Positions 9,835 to 20,168 of a DNA stretch of 64,000 nucleotides are shown piece after piece; positions within the stretch are counted from its first letter, which is position 1, and every line of letters starts with the position of its first letter. The notes beneath the pieces were generated by a model that was not told where the DNA came from, did not search any database, and saw only the letters and a list, made by a program, of their open reading frames with translations. Position numbers and translations under genes: made by a program. This DNA is from Leptobrachium leishanense (lineage: Eukaryota > Chordata > Amphibia > Anura > Megophryidae), in contig CM019069.1 of NCBI GenBank assembly GCA_009667805.1, forward strand, positions 97,065,204 to 97,129,203, read 5' to 3'.

Positions 9835-10996
9835 TTAACCACTTCAATGCGGTGGACGCGCTCAGCGCGTCCAACCGCATTGCTACTTGGCTGCGGAGGA
9901 CGCGCTGAGCGCGTCCTCCCTTTGCAGCCCGCGATCAGCCGGTATTCCGGCTGATCGCTCGGCCCCCCGGTGTGGGCTGACATCATCGATGTCAGCCCAA
10001 CCTCCGGGACCCCGGCGGGCACGATAGGCGTCATCACGCATGCGCGATGACGTCTATTTCAGGCACCCCCCGCCATTGCAGGGAAGGTGCCTGAATGGGA
10101 GGGGGGAGGTCCTTCGGACCTCTCCCCCTCCCCATCCGTGCATGCCAGCGGTTAAAGGCAGGCACCGCCTGGAAGGGCACAGCCTGCCCTTCCAAGCGGC
10201 GGCTGTCTTTAACCCCTAGGGGGCTGGATCGCGATATGGCGCCAACATGCGCCGTATCGCGGTCCCCTCCCGGAGCTGGCCGACATCTTGGATGTCGGCC
10301 AAGCTTCCGGGATATCCCCCTAATGACTGGCGTCATCGCGCAGAGCACGATGGCGCCAGTTTTCAAATTAACCCCTTGCTGCCACCTATAGTGGAGATAG
10401 GGGGTTCCAATGAACCCCCTATCTCCCGATCCGTGACAGCTAGGGGTTAATGTTTACCATCATTGGAACGGCCAGAGCGTGGCCGTTCCAATGATACCAA
10501 ACATGACCATGTAAAATTTTTATTTTTTTTTTAGATTTATTAGTGCAACAATATTGTTCCCATTTCAATTATATTGTGAACAATGATGCTGCACTAACGA
10601 TTTTTTCTATGGGGGGCGTTTGCTAAAAAACCCGTAATTTCCCCCCAAAAAAGTAACGATTCCTCATTTCTAATTTTTTTAACAAGCGCACCCCATAGAA
10701 AATATAACCACAAACGATCGCATTTTAAAATGTGAAAAAAACCACTTTACACATTGTAAATTATTGAAAATTCAAATTTTATTGCATATTTTGTTATAAT
10801 ATACAGACATGACATAACGTATACATATAATAATGACATATTATGAATCTGCACAGTCTGCTGGAAAGAACGATATATAATATGTCTGGGTCATATATTA
10901 AAATAAGGCTTCAAAACGCGGTTAAACATGATGAGCGAAACCGGTAAAAATGACCTCAGCACAGAGGTGGGAAAGGCTCAGCAGCGAAAGGGTTAA
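9835..10996. mobile_element. TTAA-flanked non-autonomous element built of hairpins (copy 1)
   Basis: TTAA lies at both ends (9835-9838 and 10993-10996). The left end reads CCACTTCAATGCGG and the complement of the right end reads CCCTTTCGCTGCTGAG. TTAA duplications with CCC-type ends suggest the piggyBac group. It encodes no transposase. The first 700 bp is a chain of near-perfect hairpins, for example stems 9931-9942/9947-9958, 9974-9984/9988-9998, 10393-10407/10412-10426 and 10459-10474/10480-10495. The last 400 bp is AT-rich and is shared with copies at 59853-60196 and 62370-62766. It interrupts the L1-type ORF2. Confidence 0.8.
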
Positions 10997-11897
10997 GAGA
11001 TTACCTTTGATCACAGCCTTGTGGGCATTCCAGAGTGTGTGGATAGAGATGTCAGGAGTATCATTGTGTAGAAAATAAGAATCCAGTGTCTCCTTAAACC
11101 CTTACACCCGGTTTAAAAAGAAGAAGGGGATCTAACCGCCAGTCTCTATCACCCCCACGTGCTAATGGTAGAGTCTTCATGACCACATCAGCATGGTCAG
11201 ACCATGTAATGGAGCCGATAGAGGAATCAGTAACTATGGGAACACAATTAGAGGAAATAAGTATATAATCTATTCAAGAATACATAGAATGAACATGAGA
11301 GAAAAAGGAATAATCTTTCACCGAGGGGTGTTGTACTCGCCAAATATCAATCAATCCTTGGGAACGAGTAAAAGCATGAAATTGTTTATCTTGAGGTGAT
11401 AGGGTAGTTTTTGATGTTGAAAGCTGGGGATTAACTGAGGGGTCCAAGGGGGGGCATAAGGTTGCATTGAAGTCCCCATCCAATATAATCCGTCCCTTGG
11501 CATGAAGAGTAAGAAAAGCTGAGAGATCCTTCCAAAATTCTAGATCAGGGCCATTCGGGGCATATACGGAGACCAAAGTATACCATTGCTCTGAACTTGT
11601 TCCCTGTACTACTATATATCTACCCACAGAATCTGTGAAGACATTCGAAACTTGTATACGGTAAGAGTTTCGAAGTAGAACCGCCACCCCATTTCGCTTG
11701 GAAATAGAACAAGAGGTGTATACCCTTGAATAAGCTGGATCCATTAACCAAAAAGCTGCTAAAGTTGGAATTCTTGTCTCTTGCAAAAAAGCAATGTCTA
11801 TCGATTTTCGCCTCATATCCCGAAAGAGAAGCCGTCTTTTACGTGGGGAATTCAAACCCTTCACATTAAAGGAAAGAAATTTAACATCAGATATCAT
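10997..11897 (-). pseudogene. L1-type ORF2, AP endonuclease region (broken)
   Basis: The ATG-initiated minus frame from 11897 reads FLSFNVKGLNSPRKRR, then AFLQETRIP, RNGVAVLL, VSVYAPN and LDGDFNATL, the ordered motifs of an L1/Tx1-type AP endonuclease. A TGA at 11274-11276 interrupts YS-IDYIL, most simply a CpG change of an Arg codon. The frame then continues with ITWSDHADV, carrying the catalytic SDH, to about 11170. The 3' part of this segment links to the RT region beyond the TTAA element. The start at 11897 fits because it lies about ten residues before the domain. Confidence 0.8.
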
Positions 11898-12548
11898 TAG
11901 AGTGATTCAAGAAATTGCTATAGACCCATTTATCAGGCCCCGACCCCACCCCGGGCCTCTACCCCCAGGCATTGGGTTGGGGGGGAAGGGCATGGAAATA
12001 GGCATATAGAGGGAAGGAAAGCACATATATCCCGGGCCGGGCCATAAAGTGAGAAAGAGAAAAATAAAAAGGAGGGGAGAGAAAAAAAAAAGAGGTCCTG
12101 AACGAATGGGTATTCCAAGGGAACAGAAGAATGGGGAAAAAAGAGATACATGGGAAACCAGCAAATAATTCATAAAAACAACCTGCCAGTGCCCCGATTG
12201 GCTGCAAGAACAAAAGATAATAAAAATGCTGCATCTTGAAACCACATTGCATTATAGAGCTAATATTAATTATTCTAAGCATGATGCCCACAAGGCTACA
12301 TCAACTTAATGACCTATAAACACCCTACAGAACATATGGCACCTCTGTCAAAGAGATAAAAAAAAGAGAGAGAAAATCAAATCCTGGAGTTATACCTAGC
12401 TTTTCAGGCTTCTGGTAAAGACCATTCCCTGGGGAGGCGTGGCAGAGCTCCAGGTGCAGGCAACTGTAACAAGGCCTCAGGGGCCTCCAGGCCTAATTTT
12501 TGTAAAAAGTCTTTAGCCTTGTATAGGTTTGTGCAGGTATATGTACAG
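11898..12548. other. Inter-ORF spacer of the L1-type LINE; no gene
   Basis: This lies between ORF1 and ORF2 on the minus strand. It is GC-rich near 11940-12050 (CCGGGCCGGG) and purine-rich on the plus strand at 12050-12150. The overlapping minus-strand frames are low-complexity Phe/Pro/Ser and not credible. Confidence 0.6.
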
Positions 12549-12830
12549 TCATTGTGTATGACCAATATACGAAAAGGGAAACCACCAGGTATATTTAATA
12601 TTGTTAGATCGTAGGACCTCAGTCACAACACGCCATTCTCTCCGTTTTACAAGAGTGGAGGGTGCTAAATCTTGGAAGAAAGACAGCAAGTGGCCTTCAT
12701 GTTCTACTGTTTGGTCTCTGGCTGCCTGAATAAGAGCTTCTCGTGTGGAAAAGTAATGAAGCCGCACCACCACATCACAGAGCAGGGTATTTTGCCCCCG
12801 GCTTTTCCCCAGTATACAATGTATTCTATC
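12549..12830 (-). pseudogene. L1-type ORF1 protein, C-terminal domain fragment
   Basis: The minus-strand frame reads VVRLHYFSTREALIQAARD, then GHLLSFFQDLAPSTL and KRREWRVVTEVLR. This is the pattern of the C-terminal nucleic-acid-binding domain of L1-type ORF1 proteins. In life ORF1p trimers coat the LINE RNA. The frame is cut at about 12831, where the right target duplication begins, so the insertion is truncated at its 5' end. Confidence 0.7.
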
Positions 12831-12831
12831 A

Positions 12832-12844
12832 ATGTGTCCCTTTT
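12832..12844. repeat. Target-site duplication, right copy, of L1-type LINE
   Basis: ATGTGTCCCTTTT, identical to 1151-1163. Confidence 0.75.
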
Positions 12845-13659
12845 AACATGGTTCAAACAGTCTCCCTAATAATCACCTGCTTACATACTATAAATAACCC
12901 CAACATAATTTTTTTAAGTTAGGCAATATATTAGAATTAGGATATGTGGATAAAGGATGCATATATATCATAATATAGCCGACTGCAACAGCAGCAACAT
13001 AGCTGACCAGATCCATTGCTATGGTGTATAGGGCCAAGGGAGCACCTGTGCTTCATTTCTTTCAATTGCCTGTTAATTGCATGTAAATTTTGGGCAAGGG
13101 CCTGTTTTTTGTGTTTTTTGGAGTTAGCACCAGGGTTGAGAAGTAGATAAAATTTAGCGATTAGCGTCGCTCTAGAAATTAGCGCAGGGACCAAGTCATC
13201 TTTTAGTTACAAAAGCTCTAGAGATCTCTAGCGCTAGAGATCTCTAGCGCTGCCCATGTTAAGTGTAGGACGCAGAACCTACAGTAAGGTTGCGATACGA
13301 ATTGCTAATAGTGACGTGTTAAATGATTTTTTCTATATCCAGCGAGAGGCAAATGATCTGTTGGTCAGGCACTAGACTGAATTAACCCGGCGCTAATGCA
13401 AAACATACCAACGCTAACATTAGCTCACAACAGGTGATAGTGCTCTTAGTATTTTGATTATGCATTTGGACTAAAGAACATATAGATCAAATGATCCAAA
13501 AGCAAATGAGGAAATGTCTCAAGAATTAAAAATGAAAATAAAAAAGTTTTATTGATAGACAATGAAAAAACCACACAACAAAATTGCAAACCAAAAATAT
13601 AGAAAGAACAAAAAATGTGCAGGACCTGTACAAAGAATTTTTTAAAATTTTTTGAGAAA
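12845..13659. other. No gene; contains a nested palindrome
   Basis: I see no coding region. The 20-bp perfect palindrome GCGCTAGAGATCTCTAGCGC lies at 13231-13250 and overlaps a second partial copy starting at about 13214. Motifs such as TTAGCGATTAGCG (13156) and CGCTAATG (13393) suggest a decayed inverted-repeat element across about 13150-13440. The minus strand of 13500-13660 has an AATAAAAC signal followed by a T/A-rich tail. Confidence 0.5.
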
Positions 13660-13734
13660 GCACACCACACTGGACCAGTAAGGATAGAGGAAGGGGAGCG
13701 ACTACTACCATAGAAAATTTACTAATAGATCTAC

Positions 13735-15650
13735 ATATACTCCATTTTTCTCACATTGATATGTTTGTGAAGCTAGTTACAAAGGAAATTATGGGGTTGG
13801 AAGTGGGATCTTGGAATAGTTCACAGAATTTAACACGATCCGAACAAGTGGTACTTCAAGAATTGAAGCATAAGGGGATTTAATAATTAAACCCTTGGAC
13901 AAAGGAGGGAATATCGTACTGATGCATAGTAAGTTGTATTCTGATATGTGTCTTGAACATCTTAAGGATAACAAGGGCTATAAACTACTTTCCAAGGACC
14001 CTACAATCAAATTTGCTGTTGAACTTGACATGATCCTCTCCAAAGGAGTGACATTAGGTTTGATTCTGTAAAAAAATACCTATTTCCACCTCGTCGGATT
14101 ACCATCATCCTCCGGGCCATCCTATTGTATCGGGGAATAATTCTCTCACAGAGAGAGTGAGTCATTTTATAGATGAATATCTCTATCACCTGGTACTGAC
14201 TACACCTTCATATGTCAGAGACACTCAACATGCACTTAAACTTTTATCACAGTGTACGATGCCACAAAATGCGACTTTGGTGAGTTTTGATGTGGTCTCA
14301 CTATATAGCAATATTGAACATGAAGTAGGGCTGAGAGCGACACAACATTTTCTAGCCAAAGAACATCCAGATGAATTGGTATCTTACATACTAAAACTAC
14401 TCCAGTTTATCCTGACGCATAATTACTTTCTCTTTGAGGGAAAGTACTATTTACAACTAAGAGGGATGGCCATGGGGACGGCCAGTGCCCCAAGTTACGC
14501 TATATTATATCTGGCGTATTGGGAGGACTTATATGTTTTTGTAGCTGCACTGCAAAAATACATCCAACATGTATGCAAATGGTTTAGATAGATTGATGAT
14601 GTGTTCTTCCTATGGTATGGACCTGAGACATTGCTCACGCCGGAATGGTTAGATATATTGAATCAGAATACTATTGGGCTGTCACTCACCATGGCAAAAA
14701 ATCCGAAAGAACTACAACTTTTGGATTTAACTATTACAATAGGGTCTGATGGCCAATTAGCAACTGATCTATATCGTAAAAAGACCTCCATAATAATTTC
14801 CTTAATTGGAAGAGTCATCATCCAAGAGCACTTAAAAAGGGAATTCCCATCGGCCAATACCTGAGGGCACGCAGAAATTGTTCCAGCATTGAGGCATTTC
14901 AAAAGAGGCCTCCAAATTAAGATCTATGTTTCTGGAGAAGGGATTTCCCAATCGCTGCTTCAAATGTGCGTACGAACGAGCCATTGAGACTGACAAGGGA
15001 AGTCTGTTAACACCGAAGAGTAAAAACACTGCATCCCAGACAGTCAGATTTGTGGCCTTATTTGATAGAGGCTGGGATGCAATCAAAACCATCTGTGGGA
15101 AGTTCTGGCCCCTTCTACAACTTGAAGAACCTCTGATTAGGGTGCTACCAGTTACACCATCTTTTGTAGCCAGAAGATCCAAAAACCTACGTGACTTATT
15201 GGTACATAGTTACCAGAATCCTGTTCAGACCACTGATAATTGACTGATCAGACCCCCAGGTACCTTTAAATGTGGACATTGTAAGGCATATGATTTCATT
15301 GTGAAATCTAAAACATTTATTAGCAATGTCACTAAAAGGACATTTTCCACCAGACAACTTGCCAACTGTACTTCTACTATGGTAGTTTATCTGATGACGT
15401 GCACATGCCTTAAACAATATGTGGGCAAAACGTATCAATGACTGCGCAGACGTATGCTGCAGCATGTGGGCAGTGTTACGAATGGGGTGGACACCCCCAT
15501 TTCTAGACACGTGCATAGCTACCATGATGGTGACGCCTCCTGCCTCTCTTTTCAAGTCATTGAACGGCTGGAATTGGGACCCAGAAAAGGGGATTTTGAC
15601 CAAAAATTTAGACAAAGTGAAGCCAGATCTTTAAACTGGGTACCTGAATG
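13735..15650 (+). pseudogene. Penelope-like reverse transcriptase + GIY-YIG endonuclease (broken)
   Basis: The N-terminal block reads KPLDKGGNIVLM (about 13890-13925), followed by YKLLSKDPT. The RT core has HHPPGHPIVSGNNSLTERV (about 14105-14160), SFDVVSLYSNI and LRGMAMGTASAPSYA. The catalytic motif reads WFR-stop-IDDVFFLWYG: the Tyr codon of Y-IDD is TAG at 14589-14591. IGQYLRARRNC (about 14845) and LRDLLVHSYQ follow, then FKCGHCKAY (possible zinc-binding) and YLMTCTCLKQYVGKT (about 15390-15435), the GIY-YIG nuclease core, with a TGA just after. There is a frame change near 14800 as well as further stops. In life the protein nicks DNA with the GIY-YIG domain and primes RT there. This copy cannot be translated whole. 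Confidence 0.85.
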
Positions 15651-16580
15651 AGGAATTCCACTATACCTCTTTTATATAAGTCTATTTTGTGTGATTTGGT
15701 TATATGAATGCCCTTTTTCCATGTCATTACCTTGTTAGGGTTGCTGTATGTTTAAGATATTTGTTTATGATCCGGGAATATAATCTATCTTTCCATTTTT
15801 TATCCATGTATATACTACACTTTTTCACATGGGTATGTTTTTTTGTTCTTTTTTGTGATGATTAATTGCAGATGTTAGGAACGGATTTCACTGGGGTGGG
15901 GTACAATAAGGAGATTGTAAAGAATGTCGGATGCGATATGAACTATAATTATGAGGCAGCCCCAGCTCTACTCATAACCATATGGGAATTAACTTTTTTT
16001 AAAAACGCTATAAGCATTACTGCATTGATTTAATCTGACCATGGCTGACAGAGAGATCGATCTTTCCCTGGTATGGCCACTCAATAATATTATGATACTG
16101 ATCTTTTACTGTTAGACACATTTCCCTATGTATAGCATTGCGTTTCAGTGTGAGTTGCTTATCGACTCTACTAAGGAATTAAAGGTTGCTTGGCAACCTT
16201 ATCACGCTGGCCGGTTATTGGTTATTGCACACGATCAATCCTTTCATATAGTGTGTACTATGATGACTTGTATGAGCTGTAGTGATGATTGGCATTCATA
16301 TTGATGTATATGTGACGTGTTCTTCAATCTTGTTTCAGAGATATTTCATATAATTCGCCGGATCGCTATCAAAATACGGACGAGCCGGGTTCCACTCCGT
16401 CCAGTCACTTAGCAACTCTATGATGCCGTTATGCCATTGATCCATGTATACCAGTGGTACGGCATAGCCAATGAAAGATTGTCTGTTCTATATACCTTTC
16501 TGATTGGTTAGATCCCCACATGTGATCGCATCACTGACGGTGACGAGACTCATATAAGGGGACTTGATACATTATTTCTT
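15651..16580 (+). other. 3' untranslated region of the Penelope-like element
   Basis: No coding frame is seen. It lies between the RT/GIY-YIG stop and the ribozyme, and is AT-rich up to about 16000 and mixed thereafter. Confidence 0.5.
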
Positions 16581-16581
16581 T

Positions 16582-16626
16582 GCGTCCCTGATGAGCAGAC
16601 TTACGCGAAACGCGCGTCGGACATGC
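16582..16626 (+). ncRNA. Hammerhead ribozyme (Penelope-type, short stem III)
   Basis: All core bases are present in order. Stem I 5' strand GTCC is at 16584-16587, CTGATGA at 16588-16594, stem II GC/GC at 16595-16596 and 16605-16606 with an 8-nt loop, and GAAA at 16607-16610. Stem III is A610-T617 and C611-G616 with loop GCGC, the cleavage triplet GTC ends at 16618, and stem I 3' strand GGAC at 16619-16622 pairs with GTCC. A very short stem III is known for hammerheads of Penelope-like elements, which are thought to act best as dimers. It lies downstream of the RT frame on the same strand, as expected for the terminal repeat of such elements. Confidence 0.85.
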
Positions 16627-17155
16627 TAATCTTTTCTTTACTCTTGCCTCCCTCCTCTACACTCGGTTTGTGCTGGGTTTAATTTTTGGACCACTGTAAT
16701 GACCTATGTGACTGATGAAAGAGGCACACATCTAATATGCGTTGATCTATGATGATTTTTTTGAGTGGTAGCACTTTACGATTGAGTGAGGGAAAATTGG
16801 GTTGTTCGTTTTTACCTGTCAAAACTGTGGGTTTTCAGCAATGAATGACTATATTTAGCCGGACATGTGTTGACCTTATCCACGGTTCTTATTAATGTTA
16901 CTGCATTTGCCTTATTGTTCCGCATTTGACAATTGGCACATGCAAAATGTAACTATATGATCTATGGACAGGGGTGTACTCGGTCTTTAGATAAGGAATT
17001 TTTTTCAGGATTGTAGAGCCCCTGGTATATATATTGTTTGACCTCCAGACAGGTGCATATCCCCATCTGGTACCGCCTTTGTTGGAGTATTGTTAGGGCA
17101 GCACAATGGTGTGGTGCTCCCCTTCCTCTATCCTTACTGGTCCAGTGTGGTGTGC

Positions 17156-17764
17156 ACACTCTAGGGGCAGAGGCTGACATGGTGGCTGACATGGTCTGGG
17201 ATCCCCCCCAAGTTTCCTTCCTCTAAAATGTTTTTTCGGAAAGGTTTTTCCTGCCCCCCCCAAATAATGCATACGTACCTTATTTTATGTAATCTTAAAT
17301 TCTGGTTATTCCTTCAGGATGAAAGGATGGATTGAAAGAGTTAAGTATTATATTGTACCAGAAAATGCTTATAAGAAGCTTTCTGTAAAAAAATATGCTT
17401 ATGCTTTGCTGTTTGTTATTTGTTCAAATACAGGACAGGAAGCTTATCTTCCCACATGGAAAAAAATATATATTTAAAATATATTTTTAAAATACATTCT
17501 TAATATATTTGAAATACTACAATTCTGGCCATATTCAATATATCTCAAAAACATAATTCAATATATTATTGAATATGTTCAGAATGCATGCTGAACTATA
17601 TTTCAAAGTATCTTTCGAAATGCATTGTGACATATGCTGTCAATATATTCTGGAATATATGTGAAATGTGCTTCAAAATGCAAAACATGTGGCAGATAAA
17701 TAAAAGAAAACCACTACTATCATATTCGGATGGCTAGGTTGAACCCAATACTTCTAAAGTCGAG
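17156..17764. other. No gene; AT-rich stretch with internal symmetry
   Basis: Poly-C/T runs occur near 17205-17265. From 17455 to 17690 words such as ATATATTTAAAATATATTT and CAATATATTATTGAATAT recur in both orientations, suggesting an AT-rich inverted-repeat element. I cannot set its ends. Confidence 0.45.
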
Positions 17765-17905
17765 ATTTACTTCTCCACAGAGATGTACTGTTAGGTGTCT
17801 TGCCCAAGGACATTTACTGGAGAGGTGCTGTGTCCAGGATTCAAACCTGGGTCTCCACGGTTATAGAAATGTGATGTACCGCTACTCCACCCAGTCAGTA
17901 TAATT
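17765..17905 (-). mobile_element. tRNA-derived SINE fragment
   Basis: On the minus strand it starts as a tRNA-like head (GGGTGGAGTAGCGGTACATC) with the RNA polymerase III B-box-like word GGTTTGAATCC (complement of 17837-17847). About 40 bases on is CTTGGGCAAGACACCTAA (complement near 17795-17812), a word I associate with the central part of vertebrate V-SINE-like families. A weaker A-box lies in the GTAGCGGTACATC region. It is too diverged to be a functional tRNA. Confidence 0.65.
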
Positions 17906-17910
17906 GTCTT

Positions 17911-18105
17911 GTGTTACTGGCATATAGAAATGTGAAAACTGGCTCATATTTCAACGTCAAATTATAATTAAAAAAAACAACGTTAGACTTGTTTGGGCAG
18001 AGAGTAAAATACTTTTCTTGTCAACTTACTTTACCAAACCAGAATTTGTAAATTGTCAATGGGACAATGATTAGAGTGGTGGACATTTCTATATGCCAGT
18101 AACAC
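17911..18105. repeat. 23-bp perfect inverted repeat, 149 bp apart
   Basis: GTGTTACTGGCATATAGAAATGT at 17911-17933 (first 20 bases shared word GTGTTACTGGCATATAGAAA) is inverted exactly at 18083-18105. It lies next to the SINE and probably marks the ends of a small inverted-repeat element. The inside is AT-rich and non-coding. Confidence 0.75.
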
Positions 18106-18572
18106 GATACAATTCTACTGGCTGTAAGTTAAAACTACGCTGATAGGTTTCCAACACAAATATACTGAACCTTAGTACCATTGGCAGGTCACAAATATTA
18201 ATATGTGTACATTAAGGATTCCTGAATTTATGGTGTATTCGCCATGAGATGCGGGTTTTCCCTTAAATCACGGTCAGTTTTTTACTGGCTGTTATACCCA
18301 TTGGCAATCTACTCCTGCAATGTCAAGATGCGCTGTATAGTGGTTTGGCCTTTTCTGCTCACGGGGGGGTCAACATAGACCTTTAATGAATCACACCCCT
18401 ATCAGATTGCAAACGGCAATTTTAAATATTCTGGTCTCTGGTTAAAAATTTCACAATATAGGCCAAAATACTAAAAGATAAGGAATGTTTAAAAGTAACA
18501 AATAATAGACCGAGATTGCCACCTCCCCTAAAGAAGCCACCTTGTTGTGTTGGATAAGCTCTGAACATTATA
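18106..18572. other. No gene recognised
   Basis: Single-copy-looking DNA without a credible reading frame or repeat. Confidence 0.5.
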
Positions 18573-19435
18573 GGGGTTATTCAGAAAGCACTGATATTTC
18601 AGTGAAATTTTAGTGCTTTCTCATTCGGCGCGCTACGGTGCTTCCATTTAGCTGACCCTACGGTGAATTCACTATTCACTGTAGGGTCCGTGAAGTGTGC
18701 CGAACATGGAGCCGCCAGACACTGCCAAAGTCGCCTGATCTGACCGCTGAGCGCCACCGGACTGATCGCCGAACACCGCCAAACTGCAGGGAAAAAAAAA
18801 CGGAACTCTGATATTCTTCTGCAAGGTGTTAAAACCAATAAAAATGCATGAAAATACGTGTGAATAATAAAAAGGTCCTATAAAAATAATAAAACAGTCT
18901 GTTACAGAATTAAAAATAACACCTTTTAAAAAAATTGGGAATCAAAAATTTCATCTAAAAAATTAAAAAAAATGTTCCAAAAAATAAGTAAAAAGACTGT
19001 TTGCTGAAAATGAAAATAATAAGCAGTTGAATTTAAAATGAATAGAAATGCTAATATTTTTTTTACATTGAATCCTATGGGCTGCGCCTGTTTAAACCTA
19101 TCGAACTGAATCACAGAAAATCAGGGAATTTTGCGGACACTTTGGTGCAGTTCGGTGTTCTTTGAATAGATTAACCATTACTTCTCTATAAAACAATTTC
19201 GCTGCCGCTGAAGATTGTCGAATTGCAGCGATCAGCACCATATTTCGCTGTCAATTCGCCAGTATTTGCAAAATGACAATTTAGTGAATATTTATTTATT
19301 TATTTATAATTATTTATAAACTAATAAATATTCGCTAAATTGTCAATAGACTAACTGCTACAAATTGCACCGTATGGTGAAATTCACAGTTCGGTTCAAT
19401 TCGGTGGCAAGTTCGCTGCTTACTAAATAACCTCT
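18573..19435. mobile_element. TIR element family M, copy 1
   Basis: The left end reads GGGGTTATTCAGAAAGCACTGA and the complement of the right end AGAGGTTATTTAGTAAGCAG, giving imperfect terminal inverted repeats of about 20 bp. The phrases CTTTCTCATTCGGCG and CACTATTCACTGTAGGGTCC near the left, and AATTCGCCAGTATTTGC and GGTGGCAAGTTCGCTGCTT near the right, are matched at 28480-29340. The inside is AT-rich, with an inner palindrome around 19275-19350. No transposase is encoded. Confidence 0.65.
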
Positions 19436-20168
19436 TAAGTAAGAAAACATTATTTATCATATATTGTACTTTTTTTTTTTCCCTGTGACTGTTATAGGAA
19501 CTATCTCGTGAAATAATTTCTTGTGTTTGTTTGAAAACTGCTCACATTAACTTATTTTAAATAGAGATTGAAAGTAAATAATGTTTTTTAGTAGACACTC
19601 CTAGTCTGATTCCAGAATGTATTAACTTGCTTTCCATGAACTTGTCACAGGACGTACACCATGATCATTTGTAGGGTCCTACTTTTATTTCTGTATTCTT
19701 GATGTTCCACTCCTTACATTTCCTGTATGTACTGTGACAGGTATCTAGAACACAGAGCCAGTATGAATAATTTAAGAGTCTAAGCCGTAAAAACATACAG
19801 CTGAGATCTATATATAGCGGAGGGGCCTAGGAGACCAAGTGACTTTTTCACTGAACAATTATCACTTTGTCCCTTGCTTGACCAAATCACTGTTCTGTTC
19901 AAATGATCAAAAGGTGTTCAGATTCAAGATTAACGCAATTTATATTCAAAATCCATACATGCATATTTTATGTTTATTATCAGTTGTACATTTTATAGGC
20001 GAACTTTGAGAATGTTATTTTAGTTTTTTCATAGAAGGAGAAAAAGTTCAGTTTAGATGTTTAGATTTTTTCAGCATAACAGAGTTATGTAATATTGTGC
20101 GTGTATGGGCATATCCGGCTAAATAAAGGTATCCTATCTCTTACTGACTGAATTTGCTAAGCGATTAT
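19436..20168. other. No gene recognised
   Basis: AT-rich, single-copy-looking DNA. No coding frame or repeat stands out. Confidence 0.5.

Larger units (their letters stand above)
1164..12831 (-). mobile_element. L1/Tx1-type LINE, 5'-truncated, with three nested insertions
   Basis: Read on the minus strand, this is the C-terminal part of ORF1 (12.8-12.5 kb), an inter-ORF spacer, an AP-type endonuclease (11.9-11.2 kb), RT (9.6-8.04 kb), the ORF2 C-terminus (3.65-2.7 kb) and a 3' UTR ending in an A-rich tail (complement of 1164-1190). Inserted elements interrupt it at 1423-2548, about 3653-8037 and 9835-10996; removing them leaves roughly 5 kb. A 13-bp target duplication brackets it, as expected of target-primed insertion. 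Stops and a lost catalytic residue show it is inactive. The 5' end is truncated inside ORF1. Confidence 0.8.
13660..17155 (+). mobile_element. Penelope-like element copy B, bracketed by a 40-bp inverted repeat
   Basis: It contains an RT plus GIY-YIG reading frame (13735-15650), a long 3' region and a hammerhead ribozyme (16582-16626). The ends 13660-13699 and 17116-17155 are perfect inverted copies of each other over 40 bp, with weaker similarity extending inward. Penelope-like elements commonly carry partial terminal repeats in direct or inverted order, and hammerheads within those repeats. Exact termini are uncertain. Confidence 0.7.

Noticed and set aside
11907..12291. Overlapping Phe/Pro/Ser-rich minus frames
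   Set aside because: They are in the inter-ORF spacer of the L1-type LINE and match no ORF1 or ORF2 domain.
806..15650. The Penelope-like pieces at 0.8-1.15 kb and 13.7-15.65 kb as one gene split by the LINE
   Set aside because: The second piece has its own copy of the KGG block found in the first, so they are two paralogues.
17837..17847. A functional tRNA gene at the B-box
   Set aside because: The cloverleaf cannot be completed and the sequence continues as a SINE.
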